DNA of 42,785 bases from an uncultured Bifidobacteriaceae bacterium (GTDB lineage Bacteria > Actinomycetota > Actinomycetes > Actinomycetales > Bifidobacteriaceae): the NCBI GenBank assembly GCA_947253155.1, contig CAMXYK010000010.1:1-42785 (forward strand). Reading direction: 5' to 3'. Position numbers and translations under genes: made by a program. Within the stretch, counting starts at the first letter, position 1. The number at the start of each line of letters is the position of its first letter. Of the stretch, positions 1 through 8,300 are shown piece after piece. The notes under the pieces are model-generated. The model was not told where the DNA came from. It ran no database searches and saw only the letters and a program-made list of their open reading frames with translations.

Positions 1-55
1 GTTTTGCACGTGCCTGTTAACTCTACGGGCGTAATCGCAGCCGGCGAATGATTGT
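1..55. repeat. 55-bp direct repeat, left copy
   Basis: The first 55 bases of the window recur at 2266-2320 with a single difference (G at 27 versus A). The two copies bracket the LRR gene and the transposon-like repeat. Read on the plus strand from base 1, the repeat is open and ends in a TGA at 49-51, so it may be the 3' end of an upstream gene lying outside the window. The one difference would be silent in that frame. I do not recognise the peptide, and coding status is only a possibility. Confidence 0.7.
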
Positions 56-294
56 ATAAATCTAATTAATGATTTAGAAAAGTCATTTCTTATAAAGAGA
101 GTATAATAAACAACAGATTGCATATTTATTTTTTACCGGCAATCTCTACTGATTATTAATAAGTCTCTACCGACAACCGATAAAAATATGTTATCTACGG
201 CAATAAAACTTTTATTTTATGGTTTTGATTTGGCGTACGTAGTTTGTTTAGATTACGTAAGTTTTATAAAATCATTTAAGAGTAAGAAGGATAT

Positions 295-1857
295 ATGTTA
301 AATAAGAAATTTATTGCAACAATGGCTGCTACTGCTACGTTGCTTGGCGGCATTGTGTTTGCTTCTCCTACTAGCGCGTATGCATACGATGATGACACTT
401 CATACAGTAGCTATGGTGATAACGATATCGTTCAATTTAATGATTCAGATTTGAAGGAAGCTATACTCGAATATTTGGAGCAGAAGGGTGTTATTCCTCC
501 AGATTCTTCTGACATAACGCGTTCTCAGGCTGAGAATGTTACAGAACTTTATTTGCCTGACTATAAGGGTATTTCAGATCTTTCTGATTTTGCTAATTTT
601 CCTAATCTAGAAGTATTGCGTCTTTTTGATACGAATATTGATACTTTGCTTCCACTTGAGAACTTAAAGAATTTGAAAGTACTGGCAATTACGCGTGATT
701 CTACAGTTTCTGATGTTTCGCCGTTGGCACATTTACAGAATTTGAGGGAAGTATCGATTGATGGACATGTTTCTGATATATCTCCATTAGCGCAATTGCC
801 TTATTTGGAAGAATTGGATGTTGCTGGATCTGACGTTGAGGATATAACTCCTGTGAGTTACATGCCAAACTTGACGCATTTAAGAATTGATGCAACTAAT
901 GTATCTGATTTGACTCCATTAACTGGTTTAACGAACTTAACTTACTTGTGGCTTGCAGGAGACAACATTAATGACTTGTCTGTATTGTCCACTTTGCCAA
1001 ATCTTCAAACATTGTGGATTTATGATTCTCCAGTAACTGATTTGACACCATTGGCTAATTTGACGAATCTTAAAGAGTTGAATCTAGGAGATGATCAGTA
1101 TCTTGAAGATTTGTCTCCAATATCTGGTTTGACGAATCTTGAGAAGTTGTGCCTTAGGGGTACGGCAGTATCTGATTTGTCTCCAATAGCTGGCTTAACA
1201 AACCTTACTCAACTAGGTATTATGGGAACCAATGTTTCTGATTTATCTCCGCTTGAGAATATGACCAATATGGAGGAATTTGGTGCGGATTATACTCATG
1301 TAAATGATGTTTCTGCTTTGAATAATATGAGTAATTTGGAAGATTTGGAGCTTAATAACACTGACGTTTCGGATCCTTCACCTCTGTACGTATTGTCAAA
1401 TTTGAAACATGTGAGTCTTGTGGGCGCAAACGTCAGCAGGGAAACCATTATTAAGCTTTTGAAGAACTTGCCTAATACCGTAATATGCTCTCGATATGAC
1501 ATTACTGAAGACGAATTGAACAATGATCCGGACGATGATTCGGGCAGCTATTCTGATTATGATAGCTCGGATGATGAGTTGTCGGACGTTGATTTGTCTG
1601 ATTTTGATTTGTCTGATTTGTCTGATGAAGATTTCTCGGATGTTTCTGACGAGGATGTTTCGGATGAGGATTTCTCTGATTTGTCTGATGAGGATTTCTC
1701 CGATGTTTCGGATGAGGATTTCTCGGACGTTTCTGATGAAGATGTTTCTGACGAAGATGTTTCTGACGAAGATGTTTCGGATGTTTCATCTGAAGATTTC
1801 TCCGATTCTTCAGACGCAAATCTCTTTGATGCATCTGCTATGGATAGCAACATTTAA
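295..1857 (+). CDS. Secreted leucine-rich-repeat (internalin-like) surface protein with Ser-Asp-rich tail
   Basis: A 520-residue protein starting at an ATG four bases after AGAAGG (285-290). Residues 1-30 form a signal peptide: Lys-Lys, a hydrophobic core and an AYA cleavage site. Residues from about 80 to 385 are tandem leucine-rich repeats of roughly 21-22 residues with the pattern LxxLTNLxxLxLxxxxVxDLSPL, as in internalins and BspA-like proteins, which usually bind host or bacterial surface ligands. From about residue 400 the chain is highly acidic, with many units of the type SDEDFSDV or SDEDVSDE. No LPxTG motif, C-terminal membrane segment or basic tail is present, so attachment to the wall is unexplained; it may be released or held non-covalently. 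The gene is AT-rich compared with its neighbours and sits inside a 55-bp direct-repeat bracket, which suggests acquisition. The ligand is unknown. Confidence 0.88.
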   Translation: MLNKKFIATMAATATLLGGIVFASPTSAYAYDDDTSYSSYGDNDIVQFNDSDLKEAILEYLEQKGVIPPDSSDITRSQAENVTELYLPDYKGISDLSDFANFPNLEVLRLFDTNIDTLLPLENLKNLKVLAITRDSTVSDVSPLAHLQNLREVSIDGHVSDISPLAQLPYLEELDVAGSDVEDITPVSYMPNLTHLRIDATNVSDLTPLTGLTNLTYLWLAGDNINDLSVLSTLPNLQTLWIYDSPVTDLTPLANLTNLKELNLGDDQYLEDLSPISGLTNLEKLCLRGTAVSDLSPIAGLTNLTQLGIMGTNVSDLSPLENMTNMEEFGADYTHVNDVSALNNMSNLEDLELNNTDVSDPSPLYVLSNLKHVSLVGANVSRETIIKLLKNLPNTVICSRYDITEDELNNDPDDDSGSYSDYDSSDDELSDVDLSDFDLSDLSDEDFSDVSDEDVSDEDFSDLSDEDFSDVSDEDFSDVSDEDVSDEDVSDEDVSDVSSEDFSDSSDANLFDASAMDSNI

Positions 1858-1983
1858 TAACGTCAATAACATTAATAATGAAAATATTTCTACAGAGATT
1901 TAATAACGATTGCAGTACAAGCGTCGAATAATCGTGTAGAAAATATGCATAAACCGTAGCTTTTACATTAAATGTATAAAACT

Positions 1984-2170
1984 AGGGTTATAGGTCAAAA
2001 AGTGTGTAAAGCTAAGTTGATGAATATTCTTGAAATAGAAGCAATCAGCTTGACTTTACACACTTTTTGTTATGTTGACTAATACACATAAAACGGATTC
2101 GATTACCGCAAAATGCTTGTATTACAAAAACTAAGACATGATTTCTTACACACTTTTGTTGTATAGCCCT
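1984..2170. mobile_element. Possible MITE: short non-coding element with imperfect inverted ends
   Basis: The ends of this 187-bp stretch are imperfect inverted repeats of about 27 bp, starting AGGGTTATAG on the left and, complemented, AGGGCTATAC on the right; both lead into AAAAGTGTGTAA. A second inverted copy lies inside: 1996-2021 pairs with 2044-2069, 26-bp arms with only a few mismatches. No reading frame of note is present. The TTTACACAC core recalls ends of IS256/mutator-type insertion sequences, but that is from memory and unverified. No target-site duplication could be seen. Confidence 0.45.
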
Positions 2171-2171
2171 T

Positions 2172-2240
2172 AATCAGCGTAAGAAGGATGCTGCTAAATA
2201 TGCTGCATCTGATTCACGTTATAATGAGATTAATAGTTAA
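2172..2240 (+). pseudogene. Possible C-terminal fragment of an unknown gene
   Basis: A short frame encodes about 22 protein-like, charged residues (NQRKKDAAKYAASDSRYNEI and a short end) before a TAA at 2238-2240. It has no start codon of its own and abuts the right end of the transposon-like repeat at 2170, as expected if that element or a deletion cut a gene. The family is not recognised. Chance openness cannot be excluded at this length. Confidence 0.3.
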
Positions 2241-2265
2241 TAGTATTTCGCGCGACGGATGGCGC

Positions 2266-2320
2266 GTTTTGCACGTGCCTGTTAACTCTACAGGCGTAAT
2301 CGCAGCCGGCGAATGATTGT
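2266..2320. repeat. 55-bp direct repeat, right copy
   Basis: This is the second copy of the repeat at 1-55, one mismatch apart, lying 33 bases before the Maf-NUDIX start. The sequence between the copies (56-2265) would be removed by one recombination between them. A weak GC-rich hairpin (GCGC-8-GCGC) directly precedes the repeat. Confidence 0.7.
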
Positions 2321-2353
2321 GCGGACTTGCAAAGTTATAAAAGGAAGTAAAGT

Positions 2354-3811
2354 ATGGCAGTTACGTTGATTTTGGCTTCAAAGTCGCCTGCGCGTAGGGC
2401 TGTTTTGGCGGCGGCCGGCGTGATTCCTGTGATTCACGAGAGCGAAGTGGATGAGCCGGCGGCTTTGCGCGATGCGGCCGGGGAGCGCGGAACAAGTGTT
2501 GAGGAGTTGAGCGCTGAGCAGCGCGTTTCGATTTTGGCGCGCGCGAAGGCTTCTGCCGTGTATGATGCGTGGAAGTGTGTGGCGGATGCGGCTGATTCGG
2601 CTAGTGGCGATTTGGTTGTGGGGTATCCGCTGGAAGCTGAAGGTGCGGAAGGTGCGGAAAGCGCTGAAAGTGACGAATCTTCTGAATCTTCTACTAATAA
2701 CGCTTTAGCAAGCGACTCCCAAGCGGAAGTGACGCATAATGTAGATACCGCGCAAACCCGCGATTTTTCAGGCGTAACTGTTCCTACAAAAACTTTCGAT
2801 ATTCACAATTTTGATCATCTAAATAAATCTTCTAATAATTGCAACAGCGTTCTGATTGTTGGCTGCGATTCAATGTTTTTGCTTGACGGCGAATGCTACG
2901 GAAAGCCGCACACTCCCGAAATTGCTTTTGAGCGAATCAAGCATATGAGCGGAAAAACAGGGCAATTGTGGACCGGGCACTGCCTAATCGACGCAAAAAC
3001 CGGCAAAATCGTGTGCAAAACAAGCCATGCAAGCGTAACTTTTGCGCAAATGAGCGACGCGGAAATTCGCGCTTATGTAGAAACAGGCGAACCGCTGGAA
3101 GTTGCGGGATCCTTTACGCTAGAAGGCTTTGGCGGAGCTTTTATTGAGGGAATTCAGGGAGATCCGCACGGAGTTCTTGGAATCAGCTTGCCACTTCTTC
3201 GCAATATGGTTTCCGAGCTTGGGTATGCGTGGCCGGATTTGTGGAATAAGAATACTGTGGAGGAAGATTGCGCGAAGGATGATCCGGCTTGTGCGGAGGT
3301 GCCTAAGGAAAACGTGCATCAGCCGGGGGATGGCTGGGTGCATTGCGATTGCGGACGCAGGCATTGGGGGCATAACGGCGCGGCTGGAGTGCTGCTTGCT
3401 AGGCGAGACGAGGCGACTGGGCGCGTGACGCATGTTGTGATGCAACATCGCGCGCTTTGGAGTGCGGAAGGCGGTACTTGGGGTATTCCGGGTGGCGCGA
3501 TTTCCGACGGCGAAAGCGCGATTGAGGGCGCGCTGCGCGAGTCGTTTGAGGAGGCGAATATTACTTCGCAAGACATTGATGTTGTGGGAGCGTACTGCGA
3601 GAATCACGGAAACTGGCGCTACACAACGGTTTTTGCGTTTGAGAAGCCGGGGCATAGGGTTGAGCCTTGCGCGCACGACGACGAAAGCATGGAGATTAAG
3701 TGGGTGCCGATTGATGGTGTTGGCCAACTGAAGTTGCTGACGGCGATGCGCACGGATTGGCCGTCTTTCCGCGCGCGGCTTGATGGGCTCGCTGCGCGAC
3801 GACGTGCTTGA
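2354..3811 (+). CDS. maf: Maf-family nucleotide pyrophosphatase fused to a NUDIX hydrolase
   Basis: A 485-residue protein. The ATG follows AAAGGAAG at good spacing. The N-terminal half is Maf/YhdE-like, a nucleoside triphosphate pyrophosphatase thought to remove non-canonical nucleotides. It opens with the signature SKSPARR, and VGCDSM and YGKPHTP supply the later conserved block. Between roughly residues 75 and 165 the Maf fold is interrupted by a Ser/Glu-rich linker not found in the usual family of about 200 residues. The C-terminal part is a NUDIX domain. Its box starts at residue 379 (GAISDGE, then REsfEE) and has Asn where the consensus has the last Gly. A cysteine/histidine-rich stretch (HCDCGRRHWGH) joins the two domains. 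Both activities sanitise nucleotide pools. The last codons and stop lie in a truncated copy of an interspersed repeat. Confidence 0.9.
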   Translation: MAVTLILASKSPARRAVLAAAGVIPVIHESEVDEPAALRDAAGERGTSVEELSAEQRVSILARAKASAVYDAWKCVADAADSASGDLVVGYPLEAEGAEGAESAESDESSESSTNNALASDSQAEVTHNVDTAQTRDFSGVTVPTKTFDIHNFDHLNKSSNNCNSVLIVGCDSMFLLDGECYGKPHTPEIAFERIKHMSGKTGQLWTGHCLIDAKTGKIVCKTSHASVTFAQMSDAEIRAYVETGEPLEVAGSFTLEGFGGAFIEGIQGDPHGVLGISLPLLRNMVSELGYAWPDLWNKNTVEEDCAKDDPACAEVPKENVHQPGDGWVHCDCGRRHWGHNGAAGVLLARRDEATGRVTHVVMQHRALWSAEGGTWGIPGGAISDGESAIEGALRESFEEANITSQDIDVVGAYCENHGNWRYTTVFAFEKPGHRVEPCAHDDESMEIKWVPIDGVGQLKLLTAMRTDWPSFRARLDGLAARRRA

Positions 3812-3829
3812 GCGCTGCGATTTAGTGCG
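3798..3829 (+). repeat. Truncated head of the interspersed hairpin repeat
   Basis: About 32 bases match the 50-nt head of the repeats at 27980 and 28161 (GACGACSTGCTTGAGCGCTG and onward) with two differences. They encode the final Arg-Arg-Arg-Ala and stop of the Maf-NUDIX gene. The hairpin part is missing. Confidence 0.6.
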
Positions 3830-3922
3830 TTATTTTCTTTGCGCGGCTGTAAAGTAATTGTCGCTTTTTGACGAGGTTCCGTTATTTTCTGTACAACGCT
3901 GTAAAGGAAAAATCGCTTTTTG
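3828..3922 (-). repeat. Two 43-bp repeats, inverted relative to 5003-5098
   Basis: Two copies lie at 3828-3870 and 3880-3922, 52 bp apart. Each reads CGTTATTTTCT at one end and TCGCTTTTTG at the other, with CTGTAAAG between. The complement of this unit appears twice on the far side of the transporter gene. The pair sits between the converging Maf-NUDIX and transporter genes, so a role in transcription termination is possible, but I see no compact hairpin inside one copy. Confidence 0.7.
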
Positions 3923-3971
3923 TGGAACATTTGCGGGAAAAATTATGTGGCGGCAGAAAGCGCGCAGGAAA

Positions 3972-4913
3972 TTAGCCCAAGATTGCGGCGACTATGGCTA
4001 TGCAAATCGGGCTGGTGACTGTAGAAAAGAGTATGCCGTCGCGCGCAAAACTTAAGCCAACGCCGTAGCGAGCAGCATAATTGTAAACGTTCTGGCCAGT
4101 CGGAAGCGCCGCAAGCACAACGCAAGCGTACAAAGTCGCACCACGAAAACCCATCACAAAGTAAGCTAGCAAAAACGCAACAATCGGCATAATCAAATTT
4201 TTCAGCACCGCAACCGTCGCAATCGCAGCACGATTCGAATCCTTCTGCAACGGCTTGCTGCCGTAAAGCGACATGCCGAAAGCCATCAAAATCATAGGAA
4301 CCGCAGAATCGCCAATCATTTTAATCGGATCATACAAAAAATTCGGCACAGGAAAATAGCCAACTTTAGCCGAAATCGCAGAAATAATAATTCCGCCAAG
4401 AGATCCAATTAAAAGCGGCTGCTTCAAAGGCTGCTGAGCAATACGCTTAAGCGAGAATTTGCCTGTAGTCGTAATGTCGAGAACCGTCAAACCAACAGGC
4501 GTAAACACGGCCTGCTGCATCACCAAAATCGGAGCTACAAGCGCAGGATTTCCAAGAATATAAGTAGCAACCGGCAAGCCAATATTATTGGAATTTAAAT
4601 AAAGCGAATTCAGCGCGCCAATTGTGCAATCGGCCGCAGGAAGATGGAAAAACATGCGGTTCAGCAATACGAACGCAACTCCAACAATCATCGCAGAAAA
4701 GAACGCAACAAAAATCGAGGAATGAAAAATCTCAAAAATAGGCTCTTTAGAAAGAATCGCGAACATTAAGCAAGGGCTGGAAACGAAGAAACTTACGCGA
4801 TTTAGCACCATCTGCGCTTGAGAGCCGCCGATGCGAAGGCGCGCGGTAATATAGCCGGCGAGAATCACAATGCCGATTACGCAAAAGCCTTGCATAGCGC
4901 TGATTAAGCCCAT
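3972..4913 (-). CDS. AEC-family (auxin efflux carrier/malate permease type) transporter
   Basis: A 313-residue, strongly hydrophobic protein with about ten membrane segments. The ATG is preceded by AGGAGG at ideal spacing. Family features include the N-terminal GYITARLRI segment, the central NSLYLNSNNIGLPVATYILG with its Asn-rich bend, and the C-terminal half with ALPTGQNVYNYAARYG. AEC carriers usually move organic acids such as malate or lactate; the substrate here cannot be told. The gene is transcribed alone, convergent with Maf-NUDIX and divergent from RNase E, and is bracketed by inverted pairs of a 43-bp repeat. Confidence 0.88.
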   Translation of the reverse strand: MGLISAMQGFCVIGIVILAGYITARLRIGGSQAQMVLNRVSFFVSSPCLMFAILSKEPIFEIFHSSIFVAFFSAMIVGVAFVLLNRMFFHLPAADCTIGALNSLYLNSNNIGLPVATYILGNPALVAPILVMQQAVFTPVGLTVLDITTTGKFSLKRIAQQPLKQPLLIGSLGGIIISAISAKVGYFPVPNFLYDPIKMIGDSAVPMILMAFGMSLYGSKPLQKDSNRAAIATVAVLKNLIMPIVAFLLAYFVMGFRGATLYACVVLAALPTGQNVYNYAARYGVGLSFARDGILFSTVTSPICIAIVAAILG

Positions 4914-5002
4914 TTCGTGCCTCCTAAATTCGCGATTTCGCGCGCAAATTAATTGCGTGCAAACCTATGCTGTAACTATAGGAGCGTTACGCAACTTTTT
5001 GA

Positions 5003-5098
5003 AGTAGAGGTGACAATTCCTTTACGTGCTTGTGTAGAAAATAACGTTATTAAGCCGAAAAGCGATTATTACTTTACGTGCTTGTGTAGGAAATAACG
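5003..5098 (+). repeat. Two 43-bp repeats upstream of the transporter
   Basis: Copies at 5003-5045 and 5056-5098 are 53 bp apart. They share TTTACGTGCTTGTGTAG and AAATAACG, and the second keeps the GAAAAGCGATTATTAC lead. They are the reverse complement of the pair at 3828-3922. They lie between the divergent transporter and RNase E genes. Confidence 0.7.
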
Positions 5099-5112
5099 AA
5101 TGCGCGCTGAGA

Positions 5113-5225
5113 AGTAACTTTCGAAGCAGAAATGCGGCAGATTTATGAGCGGAAGTGCGGCAGATTGATGAGCAGAAAGTGCAGTAACTTTCGAAGCTTA
5201 AGGGTTAGTAACTTTCGAAGCAGAA
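5113..5225 (+). repeat. Three copies of AGTAACTTTCGAAGC before RNase E
   Basis: Copies start at 5113, 5183 and 5207; the first and third continue to AGTAACTTTCGAAGCAGAA. Each contains the palindrome TTCGAA. Between copies 1 and 2 a different unit, GTGCGGCAGATTGATGAGC, is repeated imperfectly. Their position just upstream of the probable RNase E promoter makes them candidate operator sites, with no direct evidence. Confidence 0.55.
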
Positions 5226-5242
5226 TATTTGACTCGGCGATA

Positions 5243-5251
5243 TGGCATACT
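5243..5251 (+). promoter_or_regulatory. Probable extended -10 promoter and 5' leader of RNase E
   Basis: TGGCATACT fits an extended -10 element (TGn then CATACT at 5246-5251). No good -35 is seen at normal spacing. A transcript from here would carry a leader of about 120 nt containing a perfect ACTGCA-8-TGCAGT hairpin (5265-5284). Leaders of RNase E genes are known autoregulatory targets in enterobacteria; extending that to this gene is speculation. Confidence 0.35.
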
Positions 5252-5378
5252 AGAGAACGGTGGCACTGCAAGCCGCCGTGCAGTCGATGGCGTCGATCCC
5301 CTCGTGAGTGTGTTCCGAGGCTGGCGTCCGCCGTCGCGCAACTAGACTTTGTAAAGAGCTTTGGGGTAGCTCGCTTGT

Positions 5379-8300
5379 GTGCGTGTTAATCTTGAGGCCA
5401 GGGAATGCGAGGCGATGCAGCGTCTCGTGAGGAGCATAGTGCCCAGAGTAATAAGAGAAAGCTTCAATGAATCTGAAGCTGAGGATAGTAAAACTGCGTC
5501 TAAAGGCGTTTCTGAAGCTAGCAAAAATGAAGCTAGTAAGAATGTAGCTAGCAAGAATTTGGATAGTAAGAATGAAGCTAGTAAGAATGCGAATTTAGCA
5601 GAAAATAAAAGCGTTACTAACGATGCAAAAAACGCAAATTCGTCTGAGTCTTCGTCTGATTCTTCGTCGGCTGTTGTTCGTCGTCGCCGTGGCCGTCGCG
5701 TAACTCGCGGTGCTGGAGCTGCCGGCGAAGCTATGGAATTAAAAGTTGAAGAGTCGCATTCTAAAGGCGTTGATACGCATACGATTCAAGCGCGTCCGAT
5801 TACTTCGCTTTTGTTCCAGGAGCCGGTAATTCCTTCGCATGCGAATTCGCACGCGAATCGCGATGAAGTTTTGCGCGATTCTCAAGATATGGATTCTCGC
5901 GATAGGGATAGGGATTCTCGAGAAGATACTCAGGATGATTCTCGTTCTAGCTCTAGTAGTAATTCGCGCGGCAATTCTCGATCTAACTCGCGCGGCAATT
6001 CGCGAAGCAACTCTCGTAATAACTCGCGCGGCAATTCCAGCGGTAATTCTCGCGAAAATACGCGAAATAGCCGTGATTTTTCTCAAGATAATTCGCGAGA
6101 TGGTTTGCGAGATGATTTGCAAGATAATTCTCAAGATTTTTCGCAAGATAATTCGCAAGATAGCGAGCGCGAAAATACGCGAGATTCTCGTCGCCGGCAT
6201 CGCAATCGAAATCGCGCAGACAACGAATTTAGCGAAAACAACGATCGTAACGAAAACAACGATCGTAACGAAATGGATGACGATTCTCAGCCGCGCAAAC
6301 TCCAGCGTTCGCGCCGTTCTCGCAGGTTGAATGCTGTTGAGCGCAGAGCTGCTGCCGAAGTCGAGCAGATTGAAGAAGATCTTGCGTACGACGATATTGT
6401 TTATGCTCCAATCGATACGCGCATTGACGAAACGCTTGATGTTAGCGATATTATGGACGCGGATAACGGTGGTCGCCGCCGCGAAATGTCGCGAAATATT
6501 CTTGATGAAGATGAAGACGATGACGAGGGAATGATAACGCGTCGCCGTCGTCGCCGTCGCACTTCTCGAGAGAATCGCGATGATTTTTCGGATCGTGCGG
6601 ATCGTGCGGATCGTAATGACGATCGTGACGATGCTGACAATCGCGCGGATCGCGATAATCGCAATAATCGTACGAATCGCAATAGTCGCGCGGATCGAAA
6701 TACAGATCGCAATACAGATCGCGCAGATCGCTCAGATCGTTACGATAATCGCAACTATCGCAACGCATCAAGCAAAGAAAATCGCGATTATGACGATTTT
6801 GACGAGGAATTTGACTCTCGCATAAGGCGCGAAAATCTTGACGCAGTTTCGCAGGAAGATCGCGATTTAATTCCTGATCCAGACGAATTCCGTGCGAAAG
6901 ATGAAGAAGAAACGCTGTACACGCGCCGTCGTCGTCGCCGTCGCTCGAAATCTTCGGACGATTCGTATTCGTCGAGATCGCAGCAGTCGCAGCAATCGCA
7001 GCAATCGTCTCGATCTTCCCAGCTTTCTAAGTCGGATGCGCAAACTGACTTATCTCTTGACGCTTACTCAAGTGACGACGACGATTCTTCCCGCCGCTCG
7101 CGCAAGCAGCAATATATCGACGAAATCACGGATATTGAAGGCTCCACAAGGCTTGAAGCAAAGCGCCAACGCCGCCGCGATAATCGCCGTGAGCGCGCGC
7201 GCCAAAGCTTAATTATGGAGCAGGATTTTCTTGCTCGCCGAGAAAATGTTGAGCGATTGATGGTTGTTCGTGAGCGCGATCGCCACACTCAAATTTCCGT
7301 TATTGAAGACAATATTCTCGTTGAGCACTACGTTTCCGATATTCAAGAAGTTGCAACCGTTGGAAATATTTATCTCGGTAGAATTCAAAACGTGCTGCCA
7401 AGTATGGAAGCTGCGTTCGTTGATATTGGCCAGGCTCGAAACGGCGTGCTTTACGCTGGCGAAGTCAACTGGGATACGACGCGTTTGGAAGGTCAGCCTC
7501 GAAGAATTGAGCTTGCGTTTAAGTCGGGCGACCCTGTGCTTGTGCAGGTTACGAAGGATCCGATTGGCCACAAGGGTGCGCGTTTGACTTCGCAAGTAAC
7601 TCTTGCTGGGCGTTTCCTTGTGCTGGTACCTTCCGGCGGTATGACTGGCGTGAGCCGCAAGCTTTCCGACCGTGAGCGCTCGCGTTTGCGCGGAATTGTG
7701 GCGAAAATTGCTCCAAAAGATATGGGCATTATTATTCGTACCGCCGCTGAAGGTGCAAGCGAGGAGGCAATTGAGAAAGATCTCGAATCGCTTGTAAAGC
7801 AGTGGGATCGCATTGAAGCTAAGCGTCAGGAATACTTGCACGGAAAGCGCCCGAAGCTGCTTCAAGGCGAGCCGGATGTGGCAATTCGTGTTGTGCGCGA
7901 TATTTTCAACGACGACTTCCAAAAGCTTATTGTTGAAGGCGAGGGAGTGCGTCAGCGCATTGACGAGTATCTTGAAATGATGGCGCCAGATTTGCGCAGT
8001 AAGGTCGAGTATTGGGATCCTGCCGAGCATGAGGGCAAGGATGTGTTCGATAAATGGCAAATTGACAGCCAGCTTCGTAAGGGCATGGAGCGCCAGGTTT
8101 ATTTGCCTGCCGGCGGTTCGATTGTGATTGATCGCACGGAAGCAATGACGACTATTGACGTGAATACTGGACGATTTATTGGCCGCGGTAAGTCTTTGGA
8201 AGAAACGGTTACGCGCTGTAATTTGGAGGCTTCCGAGGAGATTGCGCGACAGTTGCGTTTGCGCGATATTGGCGGCATGGTCATGATTGATTATGTTGAT

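Noticed and set aside
1502..1853. Minus-strand Ser/Glu-rich and His/Gln-rich frames
   Set aside because: These are shadows of the repetitive Ser-Asp coding tail of the LRR gene.
1984..2170. Complete insertion sequence
   Set aside because: The stretch between the inverted ends is under 200 bp and has no transposase frame.
7209..8060. 283-residue minus-strand frame inside RNase E
   Set aside because: It lies opposite the conserved S1 and catalytic core, has no recognisable domain, and no ribosome binding site.
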